From positions 372,001-436,000 of the forward strand of contig NZ_WKJO01000001.1 in assembly GCF_009674605.1 (NCBI RefSeq): DNA of 64,000 nt. Reading direction: 5' to 3'. The position numbers and the translations under genes were made by a program. The notes under the pieces were generated by a model, which was given only the letters and a program-made list of their open reading frames with translations, made no database searches and had not been told where the DNA came from. Each line of letters opens with the position of its first letter. The stretch's first letter is position 1. Below are positions 34,563 to 42,925 of this stretch, in pieces. The DNA is from Haloferax litoreum. Its GTDB lineage: Archaea; Halobacteriota; Halobacteria; Halobacteriales; Haloferacaceae.

Positions 34563-34640
34563 ATGTCGGAAGATACCACACCGACGGAGGATAGAGTAAG
34601 TCGTCGCGAGACGGCTGGCTGTGAAATTCGACGGTTCTAA
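34563..34640 (+). CDS. 25-residue upstream ORF in the leuA leader
   Basis: An ATG ORF beginning MSEDTTPTEDRVSRRE and ending CEIRRF-stop, 22 bp before the GTG proposed for leuA. It contains no Leu and only one Ile and one Val codon, so it is not a classical branched-chain attenuator. A TATA box is placed so that its ATG would be at the 5' end of the mRNA. It could couple translation to leuA or be a chance ORF. Confidence 0.4.
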   Translation: MSEDTTPTEDRVSRRETAGCEIRRF

Positions 34641-34662
34641 CCTACAAGGACACGATTCTACC

Positions 34663-36201
34663 GTGAACGAACGATTCGGGAAGACCCCCGAGCTACGCAC
34701 TTCTGATTCGGTACAGCTGTTAGATACGACGCTTCGCGACGGCGAGCAAGCGCCCGGTGTCTCGTTGACGCCGGACGAGAAGGCAGACATCGCGCGCGCA
34801 CTCGACCGAGCACAGGTCGATTACATCGAGGCGGGAAGCGCCTGCACCGGCCCCGGCGAGCGCGAGACCATCAAGCGCGTCACGTCACTCGGCCTCGACG
34901 CGACGGTGACGAGTTTCGCCCGTGGCGTGCAAGGCGACATCGACCTTGCGCTCGACTGCGACGTGGGCGGCATCACGCTCGTGGTTCCGGCGAGCGAACG
35001 CCACATCGAGTCGAAGGTCGGGACGACCCGCGAGGGCGTCGTCCAGACGACCGACGAACTCGTCGCGTACGCCAAAGACCACGGCCTCTGGGTCGAAGTC
35101 ATCGGCGAAGACGGGTCTCGGGCGTCCCCCGGGTTCCTCGAAGAACTGGCACGCACGTCTCACGACGCCGGTGCCGACCGATTCTGTTTCGCCGACACGG
35201 TCGGTCACACCAGTCCCGAGCACACGTACGACGTGGTCTCGCGTCTCGCTGAGTACGGGCCGACGTCGACGCACACCCACGACGACCTGGGACTCGCGAT
35301 GGCGAACGTCCACGCCAGTCTGGCCGCAGGTGCGGACCTCGTCCACACGACGGTCAACGGCATCGGTGAACGCGCCGGCAACGTCGCCCTCGAAGAAGTT
35401 GCAATCGCGCTTGCCCACTGCTACGACGTCGAGAGCGTCAAACTCGACGAGCTCTACGCACTGGCACAGAAGGTGGCCCACGCGACTGGTGTCGCACTCC
35501 CGCCAAACAAGGCCGTCGTCGGGCAGAACGCGTTCACCCACGAGAGCGGCATCCACACGGACGGCACGCTCAAAGACGACGCGATGTACGAACCGTACCC
35601 GCCAGAGACGGTGGGGCGCGAACGACGACTCGTCCTCGGAAAACACGCCGGGCGCGCCGGCGTGAAGGCGGCACTCGACGAACACGGTGTCGACGCCACC
35701 GACGAGGAAGTCGCCGCCGTCGTCAGTCGAGTCAAGGAACTCGGCGACCGCGGAAAACGCGTCACCGACGCCGACCTACTCGCGTTCGCTGAAGACGTGC
35801 AGGGACGTGAACGCGACCGACAGGTCGAACTCCTCGACCTCACGGCCGCATCCGGCGGTGGCACGCCGACTGCCAGCGTCAGGCTCCGGGTCGACGGCGA
35901 CGAACGCGTCGCATCCGGCACCGGGTCCGGTCCGGTCGACGCTGCGGTGAAAGCCGTCAGAAAAGCACTCGGCCCAGACGCCGACGCCCAACTCGACGAT
36001 TACCACGTCGACGCCATCACCGGCGGCACCGACGCCGTCGTGACCGTCGAAGTGACCATGTCGCTCGGCGACCGGAGCGTCTCCGTCGCCGCGTCGGACG
36101 CCGACATCACGCGAGCGAGTGTGCAGGCGATGGTCGATGCACTCGACCGACTCCTCGAAACGACCGAGACGACGCCAGAACCCGCATCCGCGGACGACTA
36201 A
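34663..36201 (+). CDS. leuA: 2-isopropylmalate / (R)-citramalate synthase
   Basis: A 512-aa acetyl-CoA-dependent Claisen condensing enzyme for leucine or isoleucine synthesis. The TIM-barrel holds LLDTTLRDGEQAPGVSLTPDEK, HTHDDLGLAMANVHASLAAGAD and the metal-site region AFTHESGIHTDG. The C-terminal LeuA allosteric domain (about 385-500) is present, so end-product inhibition is expected. LeuA and CimA are not separable by eye. GTG at 34663 is chosen because an AAGGA lies 12 bp upstream and the reading begins near the barrel; an earlier in-frame GTG at 34621 would overlap the upstream ORF. Confidence 0.88.
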   Translation: MNERFGKTPELRTSDSVQLLDTTLRDGEQAPGVSLTPDEKADIARALDRAQVDYIEAGSACTGPGERETIKRVTSLGLDATVTSFARGVQGDIDLALDCDVGGITLVVPASERHIESKVGTTREGVVQTTDELVAYAKDHGLWVEVIGEDGSRASPGFLEELARTSHDAGADRFCFADTVGHTSPEHTYDVVSRLAEYGPTSTHTHDDLGLAMANVHASLAAGADLVHTTVNGIGERAGNVALEEVAIALAHCYDVESVKLDELYALAQKVAHATGVALPPNKAVVGQNAFTHESGIHTDGTLKDDAMYEPYPPETVGRERRLVLGKHAGRAGVKAALDEHGVDATDEEVAAVVSRVKELGDRGKRVTDADLLAFAEDVQGRERDRQVELLDLTAASGGGTPTASVRLRVDGDERVASGTGSGPVDAAVKAVRKALGPDADAQLDDYHVDAITGGTDAVVTVEVTMSLGDRSVSVAASDADITRASVQAMVDALDRLLETTETTPEPASADD

Positions 36202-36241
36202 CTGGCGACGCGTCTTCTTCGCGACGCGCCACCGACCGCGT

Positions 36242-36421
36242 TCAGCGCGTTTCTTTGGCGACGAGGTAGGTCCACCCACCTCGGCGCTCGAACCCGATTG
36301 CGTCCTCGCCGAGTGTCGACTCCGCGTAGTCGGCGACTCGACCGGTTCGAACCGTCGTGACGTCTATTCGGCGCGTCCCGCCGTCTTCGCTCGTGTTCGT
36401 GTCTGCCGCGTTCGCGCTCAT
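36242..36421 (-). CDS. Small uncharacterised protein (59 aa)
   Basis: A small acidic protein, starting MSANAADTNTSED and ending GWTYLVAKETR. The middle (RIDVTTVRTGRVADYAEST) looks like one strand and one helix. No cysteines or membrane segments. Its stop lies 40 bp from the convergent leuA end. The codon pattern and the clear start after an AT-rich region support expression. Confidence 0.5.
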   Translation of the reverse strand: MSANAADTNTSEDGGTRRIDVTTVRTGRVADYAESTLGEDAIGFERRGGWTYLVAKETR

Positions 36422-36501
36422 ACCACCACTAACGATTGGCGGTGACATGTATCGAATCCTAGTAGAGTGAAAGTGAAACCGACAGACAGCACCGAGTCGT
36501 G

Positions 36502-37167
36502 TCACTCGGTGTCGTATCGGAGCCAGACGAGGCCATCGTCGAGTAACTCGACCGCTTTTCGGTGAAGTTCGACACCCTCCTCGGCGAGTGTCGGGCCGGG
36601 TTCAGGACCACGCAGGAAGGGCCGTGCAGACTCGCCACCGACGAGTCGCGGGTGGACGAGGACGCTCACCTCGTTCACGAGGCCGGCACGGAGGAGGACG
36701 CCGGAGAGTGTCCCACCGCTATCGACGAGGACTGTCTCGATGCCGTGCGTCGATTCGAGTGAAGTCAAGGCGGCAGAGAGGTCGACTCGGTCGTCACCCG
36801 CTTCGATAGCCTCGATACCGACTCGTTCGAGGTACGTGCGGTACTCGTCGGGCGTGGACGCGGAGACGAGCGCGATGCCGCGACTCCAGAACGGACTTTC
36901 GAGGAGACCACGCCAGTTGCGGATTTGGCCGCGACTGTCGGGGACGACGAGCAGTGGACAGTCCTCGTCTTGGACCTCGAACGGCGCGAGCGATGCTGGG
37001 TCGTCGGCGGGTGGTGCCTCTTCGTCGGCGAGGAGTGTCTCACTGCCGACGAGGTGAACGTCGGCGTTCCACGTCGCGGCGAGTTCGTAGAACGTCCCGA
37101 TGTCCGCGGGGAAACCTTCGATTCGGCCGTCGAGACTGACGGCGCTGTGGACGACGACGTGGGCCAT
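36502..37167 (-). CDS. RibD C-terminal-type reductase (possible pyrimidinone-phosphate reductase)
   Basis: A 221-aa dihydrofolate-reductase-fold protein. The start MAHVVVHSAVSLDGRIEGF is the typical substrate-binding entry of RibD-C/ArfC enzymes. VDSGGTLSGVLLRAGLVNEVSVLVHPRLVGG is the conserved end, and HLVGSETLLAD carries the nucleotide-binding region. Archaeal relatives reduce the ribosylamino-pyrimidine in riboflavin synthesis, but RibD-C domains also include unrelated reductases, so the substrate is open. ATG at 37167. Confidence 0.78.
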   Translation of the reverse strand: MAHVVVHSAVSLDGRIEGFPADIGTFYELAATWNADVHLVGSETLLADEEAPPADDPASLAPFEVQDEDCPLLVVPDSRGQIRNWRGLLESPFWSRGIALVSASTPDEYRTYLERVGIEAIEAGDDRVDLSAALTSLESTHGIETVLVDSGGTLSGVLLRAGLVNEVSVLVHPRLVGGESARPFLRGPEPGPTLAEEGVELHRKAVELLDDGLVWLRYDTE

Positions 37168-37256
37168 GTGGGAGATACGTCGCGTACGGACAAATCGATA
37201 TGTGAAGCGATGCAGACACCGGGCCGTACAAGGTTCCCGAGCCACGACAGGTCAAT

Positions 37257-37592
37257 GTGACAGACGCCGCCTTCGTCGTCGATATCAAACCCTCGGCCCG
37301 CCGGACCAACGGCGCAGTGGGGACACTCGTTAATCGGCGCGGCGCGCGACACGTCTTCAGTTCCCGCGACGACGCCGAGATGTGGGCCAGTGGCCTGTCG
37401 AGTCGTGGGAGCGTCGCCGTCTGGATTCGCAGTGCCGACCCGCGCGACGAGAGCGACGTGGACGCGTATCTGGTCGGCAGGCGTGCGCGCGAGTCGGTGC
37501 TTGCGGGCGCGTACGACAAGCGACGGCGGCGGTTACGTGGAGGAGACGACGGCGAGCAAGTGGCGTTCGAGACGTTCGACGGCGAGAGTTAG
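37257..37592 (+). CDS. Uncharacterised basic haloarchaeal protein (111 aa)
   Basis: A 111-aa protein starting with GTG (VTDAAFVVDIKPSARRTNG). The N-terminal part may be a small beta domain (AFVVDIKP...RHVFSSRDDAEMWASGL); the C-terminal part is Arg-rich (KRRRRLRGG), which is unusual among the acidic neighbours and suggests nucleic-acid contact. It overlaps the 3' end of the convergent small membrane-protein gene by a few bases. Family unknown to me. Confidence 0.6.
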   Translation: MTDAAFVVDIKPSARRTNGAVGTLVNRRGARHVFSSRDDAEMWASGLSSRGSVAVWIRSADPRDESDVDAYLVGRRARESVLAGAYDKRRRRLRGGDDGEQVAFETFDGES

Positions 37593-37765
37593 TCGCTGGC
37601 CGAAGAGTGATTCGCTGTCGACGACGAGAACGTGAGCACTGCGCCGCCGAGCACGATTGCGAGGACGAGGCCCAGTACGCCCGCCGCCCGGTACGCTTCG
37701 GCGACGAGAATGAGGAACAAGAGGGCCAAGACTGCGTCGAGTTTCTTCGTGAGCGTGGGGTCCAT
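37589..37765 (-). CDS. Small membrane protein (58 aa)
   Basis: A 58-aa protein that begins MDPTLTKKLDAVLALLFLIL, has two hydrophobic segments (about 9-22 and 28-46) with one Glu between them, and ends in a Ser-rich tail. The 3' end overlaps the end of the convergent gene by 3-4 bp. The strong start and the haloarchaeal codon pattern make it credible. Function unknown. Confidence 0.6.
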   Translation of the reverse strand: MDPTLTKKLDAVLALLFLILVAEAYRAAGVLGLVLAIVLGGAVLTFSSSTANHSSASD

Positions 37766-38035
37766 AGTCGTCGTTTCTGGAGAATATGTGACAACTCTTT
37801 CGGCGACGTGCGTGTGTGCACTCGCAGGGTACGTCGTAAGTGGCGTCGACAGAGTGGAGTGGACACGTCACTGCGGGGTACTGTCCCCGGTTTCGTTCAT
37901 AAAGCTTTGCACTGGAGATGTCAGATTATGGCGCTGCTGAAAGACCATCAGAGCAAGACAGGAATAGCGTGCTGAATAGAGGGGGTGAGTTCAGCAAATA
38001 AGAAGTCGAAAGTCCGGCAGCTTATCGGCTGAGGA

Positions 38036-38400
38036 AGTAATTTCCAATCCCTGCGACCACACCGTAGAGTAACAGAACTCCGATGAGAACCCCCAATAAT
38101 CGCACCGAGAGCATTATCACGAAATCTATGAAAATCTCTCCAATAATCAGCCACCATTCTTTGATTGGCCTTCAGAATCCCCCAATCTATCCCAACAACC
38201 CATCTCACAGAGACGACTGTACCCACAAGGACGCCCCAAGAAGCTAGTGCAAGTCCAGCAGGATTAGAGGGTGTTGTCTAACAAGGAGATAATCGCTCCC
38301 ACTATCGCCCAGCCAAGGATACAAACGATAACCCATGGGGAATTGTATCTCGCCTCTTGAACGAGAATTCCGCACAAGCCATCAGTAGACGTGTATCCTC
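38036..38400 (-). pseudogene. Decayed small membrane-protein gene(s) in AT-richer island
   Basis: Three hydrophobic pieces lie in different minus-strand frames: SPWVIVCILGWAIVGAIISL, followed by a stop near 38274; then ALASWGVLVGTVVSVRWVVG; then MLSVRLLGVLIGVLLLYGVV, ending GNYFLSR-stop at about 38036. None has a convincing start, and stops or frame changes separate them, as in a broken polytopic protein. The base composition is distinctly less GC-rich than the flanks. Two tiny intact proteins cannot be ruled out. The rest of 37766-38567 shows no gene. Confidence 0.35.
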
Positions 38401-38504
38401 ACTCATCATTTTGAGAAAAGCTGGTCAAGGACTTTGACAGTGCCCAAATCCCTGTCAAGACACGAACCAGATGCGCTCCCGTGATAAACCGGCTGAAGAG
38501 GAAA

Positions 38505-38516
38505 AGCGCCGAGGGT
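38505..38516. repeat. Partial copy of tRNA-Ser 3' end (possible att remnant)
   Basis: AGCGCCGAGGGT, identical to 39920-39931, which covers the last bases of the tRNA-Ser gene plus two flanking bases. The two copies face the same way and enclose 1.4 kb with the TnpB gene. It is short, so chance is possible. Confidence 0.35.
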
Positions 38517-38567
38517 CAGTAACCAACGTGAGCACGTAAGCTTGTCAGTGGACTTTGCATCTATCTC

Positions 38568-39806
38568 TCAGAGGGAGTAGGCACTGAAGTCGCCATGTAG
38601 ATTCAACGTCCCTGACGTCAGCGCACACTGACAGGGTGCGCCTCCACCCGGAGACTTCTGCTCCGAATGGAGTGTCTTCATGAGTTTACGAGCGATGTTC
38701 TTGCTCGCATTATAATCTGCGTTCGATTGGTACCCGCACTTCCGACACACAAATGCGTGCTTCGACGGACGGTTCGATTTGTGCGTGAACCCACACTTCG
38801 AACACCGTTGGCTCGTGTACGCTGGGTCCACCTGCTCAACCGCAATCCCCAACATCTCGGCCTTGTATTCGACGTACTCGAACAATCGCCTGAACGCCCA
38901 AGCGTGAAATTTCTTTGTACCAGCCATCCGAGTGCGAATATCTGTCAGGTTCTCAAACGCAATGTGTGTACAACCGTGACCACGAGCTTCGGAAACAATT
39001 TCGCAAGACACGCGATGTAGTTCGTCTTTCATCCATCGACGCTCACGGTACTTCATCGACTGAATCGAAAGGTGTGCAGACCGCGTCCCCGTCCGTTGCA
39101 TCGACCCGCGGGTCGTCTCAAACTCACGACGACGATGATTCATTTTGTTGGCATTCCCGATGAACGAACCCGTTGAGGTTACGGCAAGTGTGCCGTCTAC
39201 ATTTACATCGACACCAAGGACTGTTCTGTGCTTGCTATCGGAGGTTTTCATAGGTAGCTCACGAACGGGGCGACGCATTCGTGCGTGGAGGTAGAACGAT
39301 TCTGTTGATTGGTCGTACTGCAGTGTGGACATACGGAACTCGAAGTCCTCGTTTAGCAGGTACTCGCCAATCGGAGTCCCATCCGGGTCGTCAGGAAGAA
39401 CATAATTACACTCAACGCGACCATTCACCGTTGAGAGCGAAACATGGTCACGGTAGAACGTCGCACTTCGCTTGTCGTAGACGACGCTCCACGCGTCGAA
39501 GTGTGGTTGACTTGTGTTCTCACCTTTCTTGAGTCGGGCGACACCACTTTTGCTGGCCTCGATAGCACGGCGAATCCCTTTCTGTACGAGGTTCGCGGTC
39601 AACTCTGTCTCACTACGAAGTTGCTCGTAGAGGGCTTTCTCGGCTTTCTGTTTTGAGGTCACACAGTAGTCGTTTGGGTACCTCCATGCCCACTCTGCGG
39701 TAGTGTTTGCACAGTGGAGGAACTGATTTTTGGTCTGATGGAGGTCGTCGCACCGCTCGTCAGGTACGTCAAGTTTGACTATTACAGTGCGAATTATGTG
39801 CTCCAC
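38568..39806 (-). CDS. tnpB: TnpB (IS200/IS605 family RNA-guided nuclease), orphan
   Basis: A 412-aa TnpB. The RuvC triad is intact: Asp in LGVDVNVDGTLAV, Glu in HIAFENLTDIR and Asp in SNADYNASKNIARK. The zinc finger CSKCGFTHKSNRPSKHAFVCRKCG is also complete, so nuclease activity is plausible. The GTG at 39806 gives the family N-terminus VEHIIRTVIVKLDV. No TnpA transposase is near, so it is an orphan or non-autonomous copy. Its 3' end holds hairpins at 38610-38636 and 38649-38665, the place where such elements encode the guide RNA. The gene lies beside tRNA-Ser in an AT-richer island. Confidence 0.9.
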   Translation of the reverse strand: MEHIIRTVIVKLDVPDERCDDLHQTKNQFLHCANTTAEWAWRYPNDYCVTSKQKAEKALYEQLRSETELTANLVQKGIRRAIEASKSGVARLKKGENTSQPHFDAWSVVYDKRSATFYRDHVSLSTVNGRVECNYVLPDDPDGTPIGEYLLNEDFEFRMSTLQYDQSTESFYLHARMRRPVRELPMKTSDSKHRTVLGVDVNVDGTLAVTSTGSFIGNANKMNHRRREFETTRGSMQRTGTRSAHLSIQSMKYRERRWMKDELHRVSCEIVSEARGHGCTHIAFENLTDIRTRMAGTKKFHAWAFRRLFEYVEYKAEMLGIAVEQVDPAYTSQRCSKCGFTHKSNRPSKHAFVCRKCGYQSNADYNASKNIARKLMKTLHSEQKSPGGGAPCQCALTSGTLNLHGDFSAYSL

Positions 39807-39919
39807 TACGGCCTTCTGGCCCCGTCTTAGCTTATAAATGTGAGCACAGTCGAGGAATATCGACTTCAAGCAATGAAGCTCAACACTACAGGTCAACGAC
39901 TGGGTTTTGAGAGAATGTG

Positions 39920-39931
39920 AGCGCCGAGGGT
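39920..39931. repeat. Right copy of 12-bp repeat at tRNA-Ser 3' end
   Basis: AGCGCCGAGGGT at the 3' end of the tRNA-Ser gene (minus-strand gene), matching 38505-38516. If the island entered by integration at the tRNA, this would be the copy that keeps the gene whole. Confidence 0.35.
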
Positions 39932-40006
39932 GAGATTTGAACTCACGTGTCCGAATGGACAGTAGATTTCGAATCTACCGCCTTGGCCGGGCTAGGCTAC
40001 CTCGGC
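39922..40006 (-). tRNA. tRNA-Ser (CGA)
   Basis: An 85-nt gene that folds as a type II tRNA. The acceptor stem is GCCGAGG with CCTCGGC and discriminator G. The D-arm begins TAGCCTAGCCCGGCCAAGGC, and the anticodon loop TTCGAAA sits in a five-pair stem (GTAGA/TCTAC), giving anticodon CGA for UCG codons. The long variable arm (TGTCC/GGACA) is typical of serine tRNA, and the T-loop is TTCAAAT. No CCA is encoded and no intron is present. Its 3' side faces the TnpB island. Confidence 0.93.
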
Positions 40007-40132
40007 TTCCATTGCTTCATATCTCGCGGATAGTTTAATCCGTTTCGATTTCGAGAAGCTTCGAGTGCCGTGACCACACGACGAAACCGCGGCGACCACC
40101 GAGACTAAGTTCCGCGCAGACGGGGACGTAGC

Positions 40133-41083
40133 ATGGACATCGACCAGGCGAGCGAAACGTGTTCGCAGGTTCTCGACGCCATCTCCGGGGCCGTCATCGC
40201 CGAACGGTCGTTCCTCGAAACCGTTCTCACGGGCGTCCTCGCCCGTGGCCACGTCCTCCTCGAAGACGTTCCGGGGACGGGAAAGACCCTCACCGCCCGG
40301 AGTGTGGCGACCGCACTCGGCCTCTCGTTTTCGCGCGTGCAGTTTACGCCGGACCTCCTCCCGGCCGACGTGACCGGGACGAACATCTACGACGAACGCG
40401 ACCGGTCCTTCGAGTTCTCACCCGGACCCATCTTCGCGAACGTCGTCCTCGCCGACGAAATCAACCGCGCACCACCGAAGACGCAGGCGGCCCTCCTCGA
40501 AGCGATGGAGGAAGGACAGGTGACCGTCGACGGCGAGACGCACCAACTCCCGAAACCGTTCTTCGTCATCGCCACGCAGAACCCCGTCGAACAGGAGGGG
40601 ACGTTCACGCTCCCAGAAGCACAGGTGGACCGCTTCGTCGTGAAGTCGGCTATCGGTTACCCTGACCTCGACGGTGAAATCGAACTCCTCCGCCGACGCG
40701 CAGGCCGTGAGGAACAAAGCCCGAGCATCGAACGCGTCCTCGACCGGGAGTCCGTGGTCGCTATCCGCCGGGCGCCCGAGCAGGTTCGCGTCGACGACGA
40801 CCTGTTGGGCTACATGGCCGAACTCACCCGCGAGACACGGACCGACCGGCGCGTCCGCGTCGGCGTCTCACCCCGTGGGACGCAACGGCTGTTCGAAGCC
40901 TCGCGTGCCCGTGCCGTCATCGAAGGACGGGCGTACGTCACGCCCGACGACGTGAAGCGCGTCGCACAGTCCGTCCTCGCACATCGCCTCGTCCTCACGC
41001 CGGACGCTCGCGTCGAAGACGTGCAGAAGGCAGACGTGGTTGCTGAGGTTCTCGACCGAGTGACGGTGCCGACGATAGACTGA
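40133..41083 (+). CDS. MoxR-family AAA+ ATPase
   Basis: A 316-aa AAA+ ATPase. Walker A is LEDVPGTGKTLTARSVA, Walker B is NVVLADEINRAPPKTQAALLEAMEEGQV, sensor 1 is VIATQNPVEQEGTFTLPEAQVDRF, and a C-terminal lid follows. MoxR proteins act as chaperones for metal insertion or assembly of VWA-type (DUF58) partners. Here the DUF58 protein is encoded in the convergent operon 37 bp away, which fits that pairing. It follows tRNA-Ser, divergently. Confidence 0.92.
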   Translation: MDIDQASETCSQVLDAISGAVIAERSFLETVLTGVLARGHVLLEDVPGTGKTLTARSVATALGLSFSRVQFTPDLLPADVTGTNIYDERDRSFEFSPGPIFANVVLADEINRAPPKTQAALLEAMEEGQVTVDGETHQLPKPFFVIATQNPVEQEGTFTLPEAQVDRFVVKSAIGYPDLDGEIELLRRRAGREEQSPSIERVLDRESVVAIRRAPEQVRVDDDLLGYMAELTRETRTDRRVRVGVSPRGTQRLFEASRARAVIEGRAYVTPDDVKRVAQSVLAHRLVLTPDARVEDVQKADVVAEVLDRVTVPTID

Positions 41084-41119
41084 GCGCGTCGCTGAGGGAG
41101 TGGGAACTCGGTCGGGAGG

Positions 41120-41626
41120 TCAGCGTCTGACGGCGGCCACGAGTGCGATGACACCGACGAGGAGCAACACGACGGCCGCAACAGGTTGTCCGCCCGACGC
41201 AACCGACCCGAGTACGTAGACGATAGCGACGCCGACGGTGAGAACGAGCAGCGTCGTCGCCGCATGGACGACTTCGAGGCGGGTTGTGTCCGTCTCTCGG
41301 CCGAGGTGTCCCCCCACAGAGAGGGCGTTCTCTGCGGTGTCCCACGCGAGAATCGACGCGACACCCCCGAGGAGGAGTGCTTCGAGGCCCGAACCGGAGA
41401 CACCCGCAGCGAGGAGTGCGAGGAAGAACACGCTCCCTGCTGTGTCGAGGAACCGGCGAGACCCACGCGTCAATCCAGCCGCGAGGAGGACAGTCCCGAC
41501 GAGACCAGCGAGGGCCGCGACCGTCGTCGTGAACGCGAGCGCAAGCGTGGCGAGTCCGGCGGCCGAGAGCGCAATTGCCGTTCCAGTCCTTGTCGGCAGG
41601 CGGGTGATTTCGCTCACTGGGACCAC
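41120..41626 (-). CDS. Membrane protein of the DUF58/DUF4129 cluster (DUF7519-like)
   Basis: A 168-aa protein with about five hydrophobic helices, very rich in Ala, Val and Leu. The one clear polar stretch, WDTAENALSVGGHLGRETDT, lies between helices three and four. It is the last gene of the minus-strand cluster after the DUF58 gene (30-bp gap). The position fits what I associate with DUF7519, but the sequence signature is weak. Function unknown. Confidence 0.6.
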   Translation of the reverse strand: MVPVSEITRLPTRTGTAIALSAAGLATLALAFTTTVAALAGLVGTVLLAAGLTRGSRRFLDTAGSVFFLALLAAGVSGSGLEALLLGGVASILAWDTAENALSVGGHLGRETDTTRLEVVHAATTLLVLTVGVAIVYVLGSVASGGQPVAAVVLLLVGVIALVAAVRR

Positions 41627-41656
41627 CCGGACCTCATCGTGACCACCCTGATTGAC

Positions 41657-42925
41657 TCATTGTACCCACCCCGATTCTGCCCGCGCGAGCGCCACCGCGA
41701 GCGGTTCTGCACCCCAGTCGACGACGCGGATACCGGCACGTCGCAAGTCGCGGAGACGCAAGTCGCGTTCGAGGCGGGCGAGACGAGCGCCGACAGTCCC
41801 CGTCGTCGTCGGGTCGGGCGAGACGACGGTGACCGCGTGTCCGTACGCTTCCAGTCGTCGGGCGACGGAGACGGCGTAGTCGTCGGTGAGCGGCGTACAG
41901 AAGATGACCTGCGCGTCACTGGAGAGACGTCGGCGCAATCGTCGGACTGCGATAGAGGGGAAGAACGCCTCGTCGGGCGGTGTCGGTGCGAATGCGGGAT
42001 GGGTCGCAAAGAGTCGGCGGGCGCGGGCGCGGTGGTCGACTCCCGACGACGGGGCGAGCCAACACTCTCTCGGGCCGAACGCCGCCACACCGACTCGGTC
42101 ACCGCTGTCGAGGAGCGCCGAGAAGGCGATGCTCGCCGCATCGACACTTCGTTCGACCGCTGTCTCGGCGTCTGCATCGGGGGCGACGTGTGCTTCCGAC
42201 CGCGTGTCGACGACGAGGACGACTGCCGCGGCGCGTTCCTCACGGAACTGGACCGTCGCGAGTTCGCCCGTTCGAGCGCGGCGGTTCCAGTCGATTCGTC
42301 GAATCGGGTCGCCGTGTCGGTACTCACGGATGGACGCGAACTCCAAGCCCGACCCCGGGACGTCGGTTTCGACGCGACCCGCGTACTTCGACGTGAGGCC
42401 GCGAAGCGGAAGGTCGGCCGTCGCCGCCAACTCGGGTTCACAGCGCATCGTCGTCTCCGCGAGTACCGTCTCGCGGCGTTCGACGGCACCGCTCGGGTCG
42501 CGCGCGACGACGACCGTTTCGTCCCACGTGTGCTCGCCGCGAATCGCCGTGACGGTGTACGTTGCCGTCGCAGTCGCGCCGGGACGGAGTGCCGTTCCGA
42601 GACGAGCAGGTCCATCCACGACGGCCAGGGCCGGCGGGACGCCATCGACGATTCGGAGGTCGAAGAGCGTCCGAGTCCCTTCGTTGGTGACGCTGAGCGT
42701 GACTTCGACTTCCTCGTCCGGGTCGGGCGTCGAGTCGGAGAGTTCACGCTCGACGTCGAGCGTGACCGCTGGAATCGAAGCGATGCGGACGTATCCGAGG
42801 AGGACGACGCCGAGTCCGGCGAGCAAGAGCGGTGCGGGTTCACGCGTGAGGACACCCGCCGCCGCGGCGACGAGGACGAGGCCTTCGAGGCCACTCCAGC
42901 GCTCGGTGTCGAATCCGCGAGTCAT
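41657..42925 (-). CDS. DUF58 / VWA-type protein
   Basis: A 422-aa protein. Two N-terminal membrane helices (about 12-47) are followed by an immunoglobulin-like region (VTLSVTNEGTRTLFDLRIVDGVP). The DUF58 signature comes next: GLEFASIREYRHGDPIRRIDWNRRARTGELATVQF. A VWA-like part ends the protein (VVLVVDTRSEAHV, with a MIDAS-like D-x-S). DUF58 proteins pair with MoxR ATPases; the MoxR gene is convergent. The ATG overlaps the upstream stop by 4 bp. Confidence 0.88.
   Translation of the reverse strand: MTRGFDTERWSGLEGLVLVAAAAGVLTREPAPLLLAGLGVVLLGYVRIASIPAVTLDVERELSDSTPDPDEEVEVTLSVTNEGTRTLFDLRIVDGVPPALAVVDGPARLGTALRPGATATATYTVTAIRGEHTWDETVVVARDPSGAVERRETVLAETTMRCEPELAATADLPLRGLTSKYAGRVETDVPGSGLEFASIREYRHGDPIRRIDWNRRARTGELATVQFREERAAAVVLVVDTRSEAHVAPDADAETAVERSVDAASIAFSALLDSGDRVGVAAFGPRECWLAPSSGVDHRARARRLFATHPAFAPTPPDEAFFPSIAVRRLRRRLSSDAQVIFCTPLTDDYAVSVARRLEAYGHAVTVVSPDPTTTGTVGARLARLERDLRLRDLRRAGIRVVDWGAEPLAVALARAESGWVQ

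Noticed and set aside
34621-34662. Earlier GTG (34621) as the leuA start
   Set aside because: It would overlap the upstream ORF in another frame and has no ribosome-binding-like sequence. The GTG at 34663 has AAGGA before it and is nearer the conserved barrel start.
37948-38226. 92-codon minus-strand frame as an intact gene
   Set aside because: Only its first third is hydrophobic and plausible. The remainder is out of frame with the next hydrophobic segment, so it is treated as part of a decayed gene.
40133-41083. MoxR gene considered as the last gene of the DUF58 operon
   Set aside because: It is on the opposite strand and convergent; any link is functional, not transcriptional.
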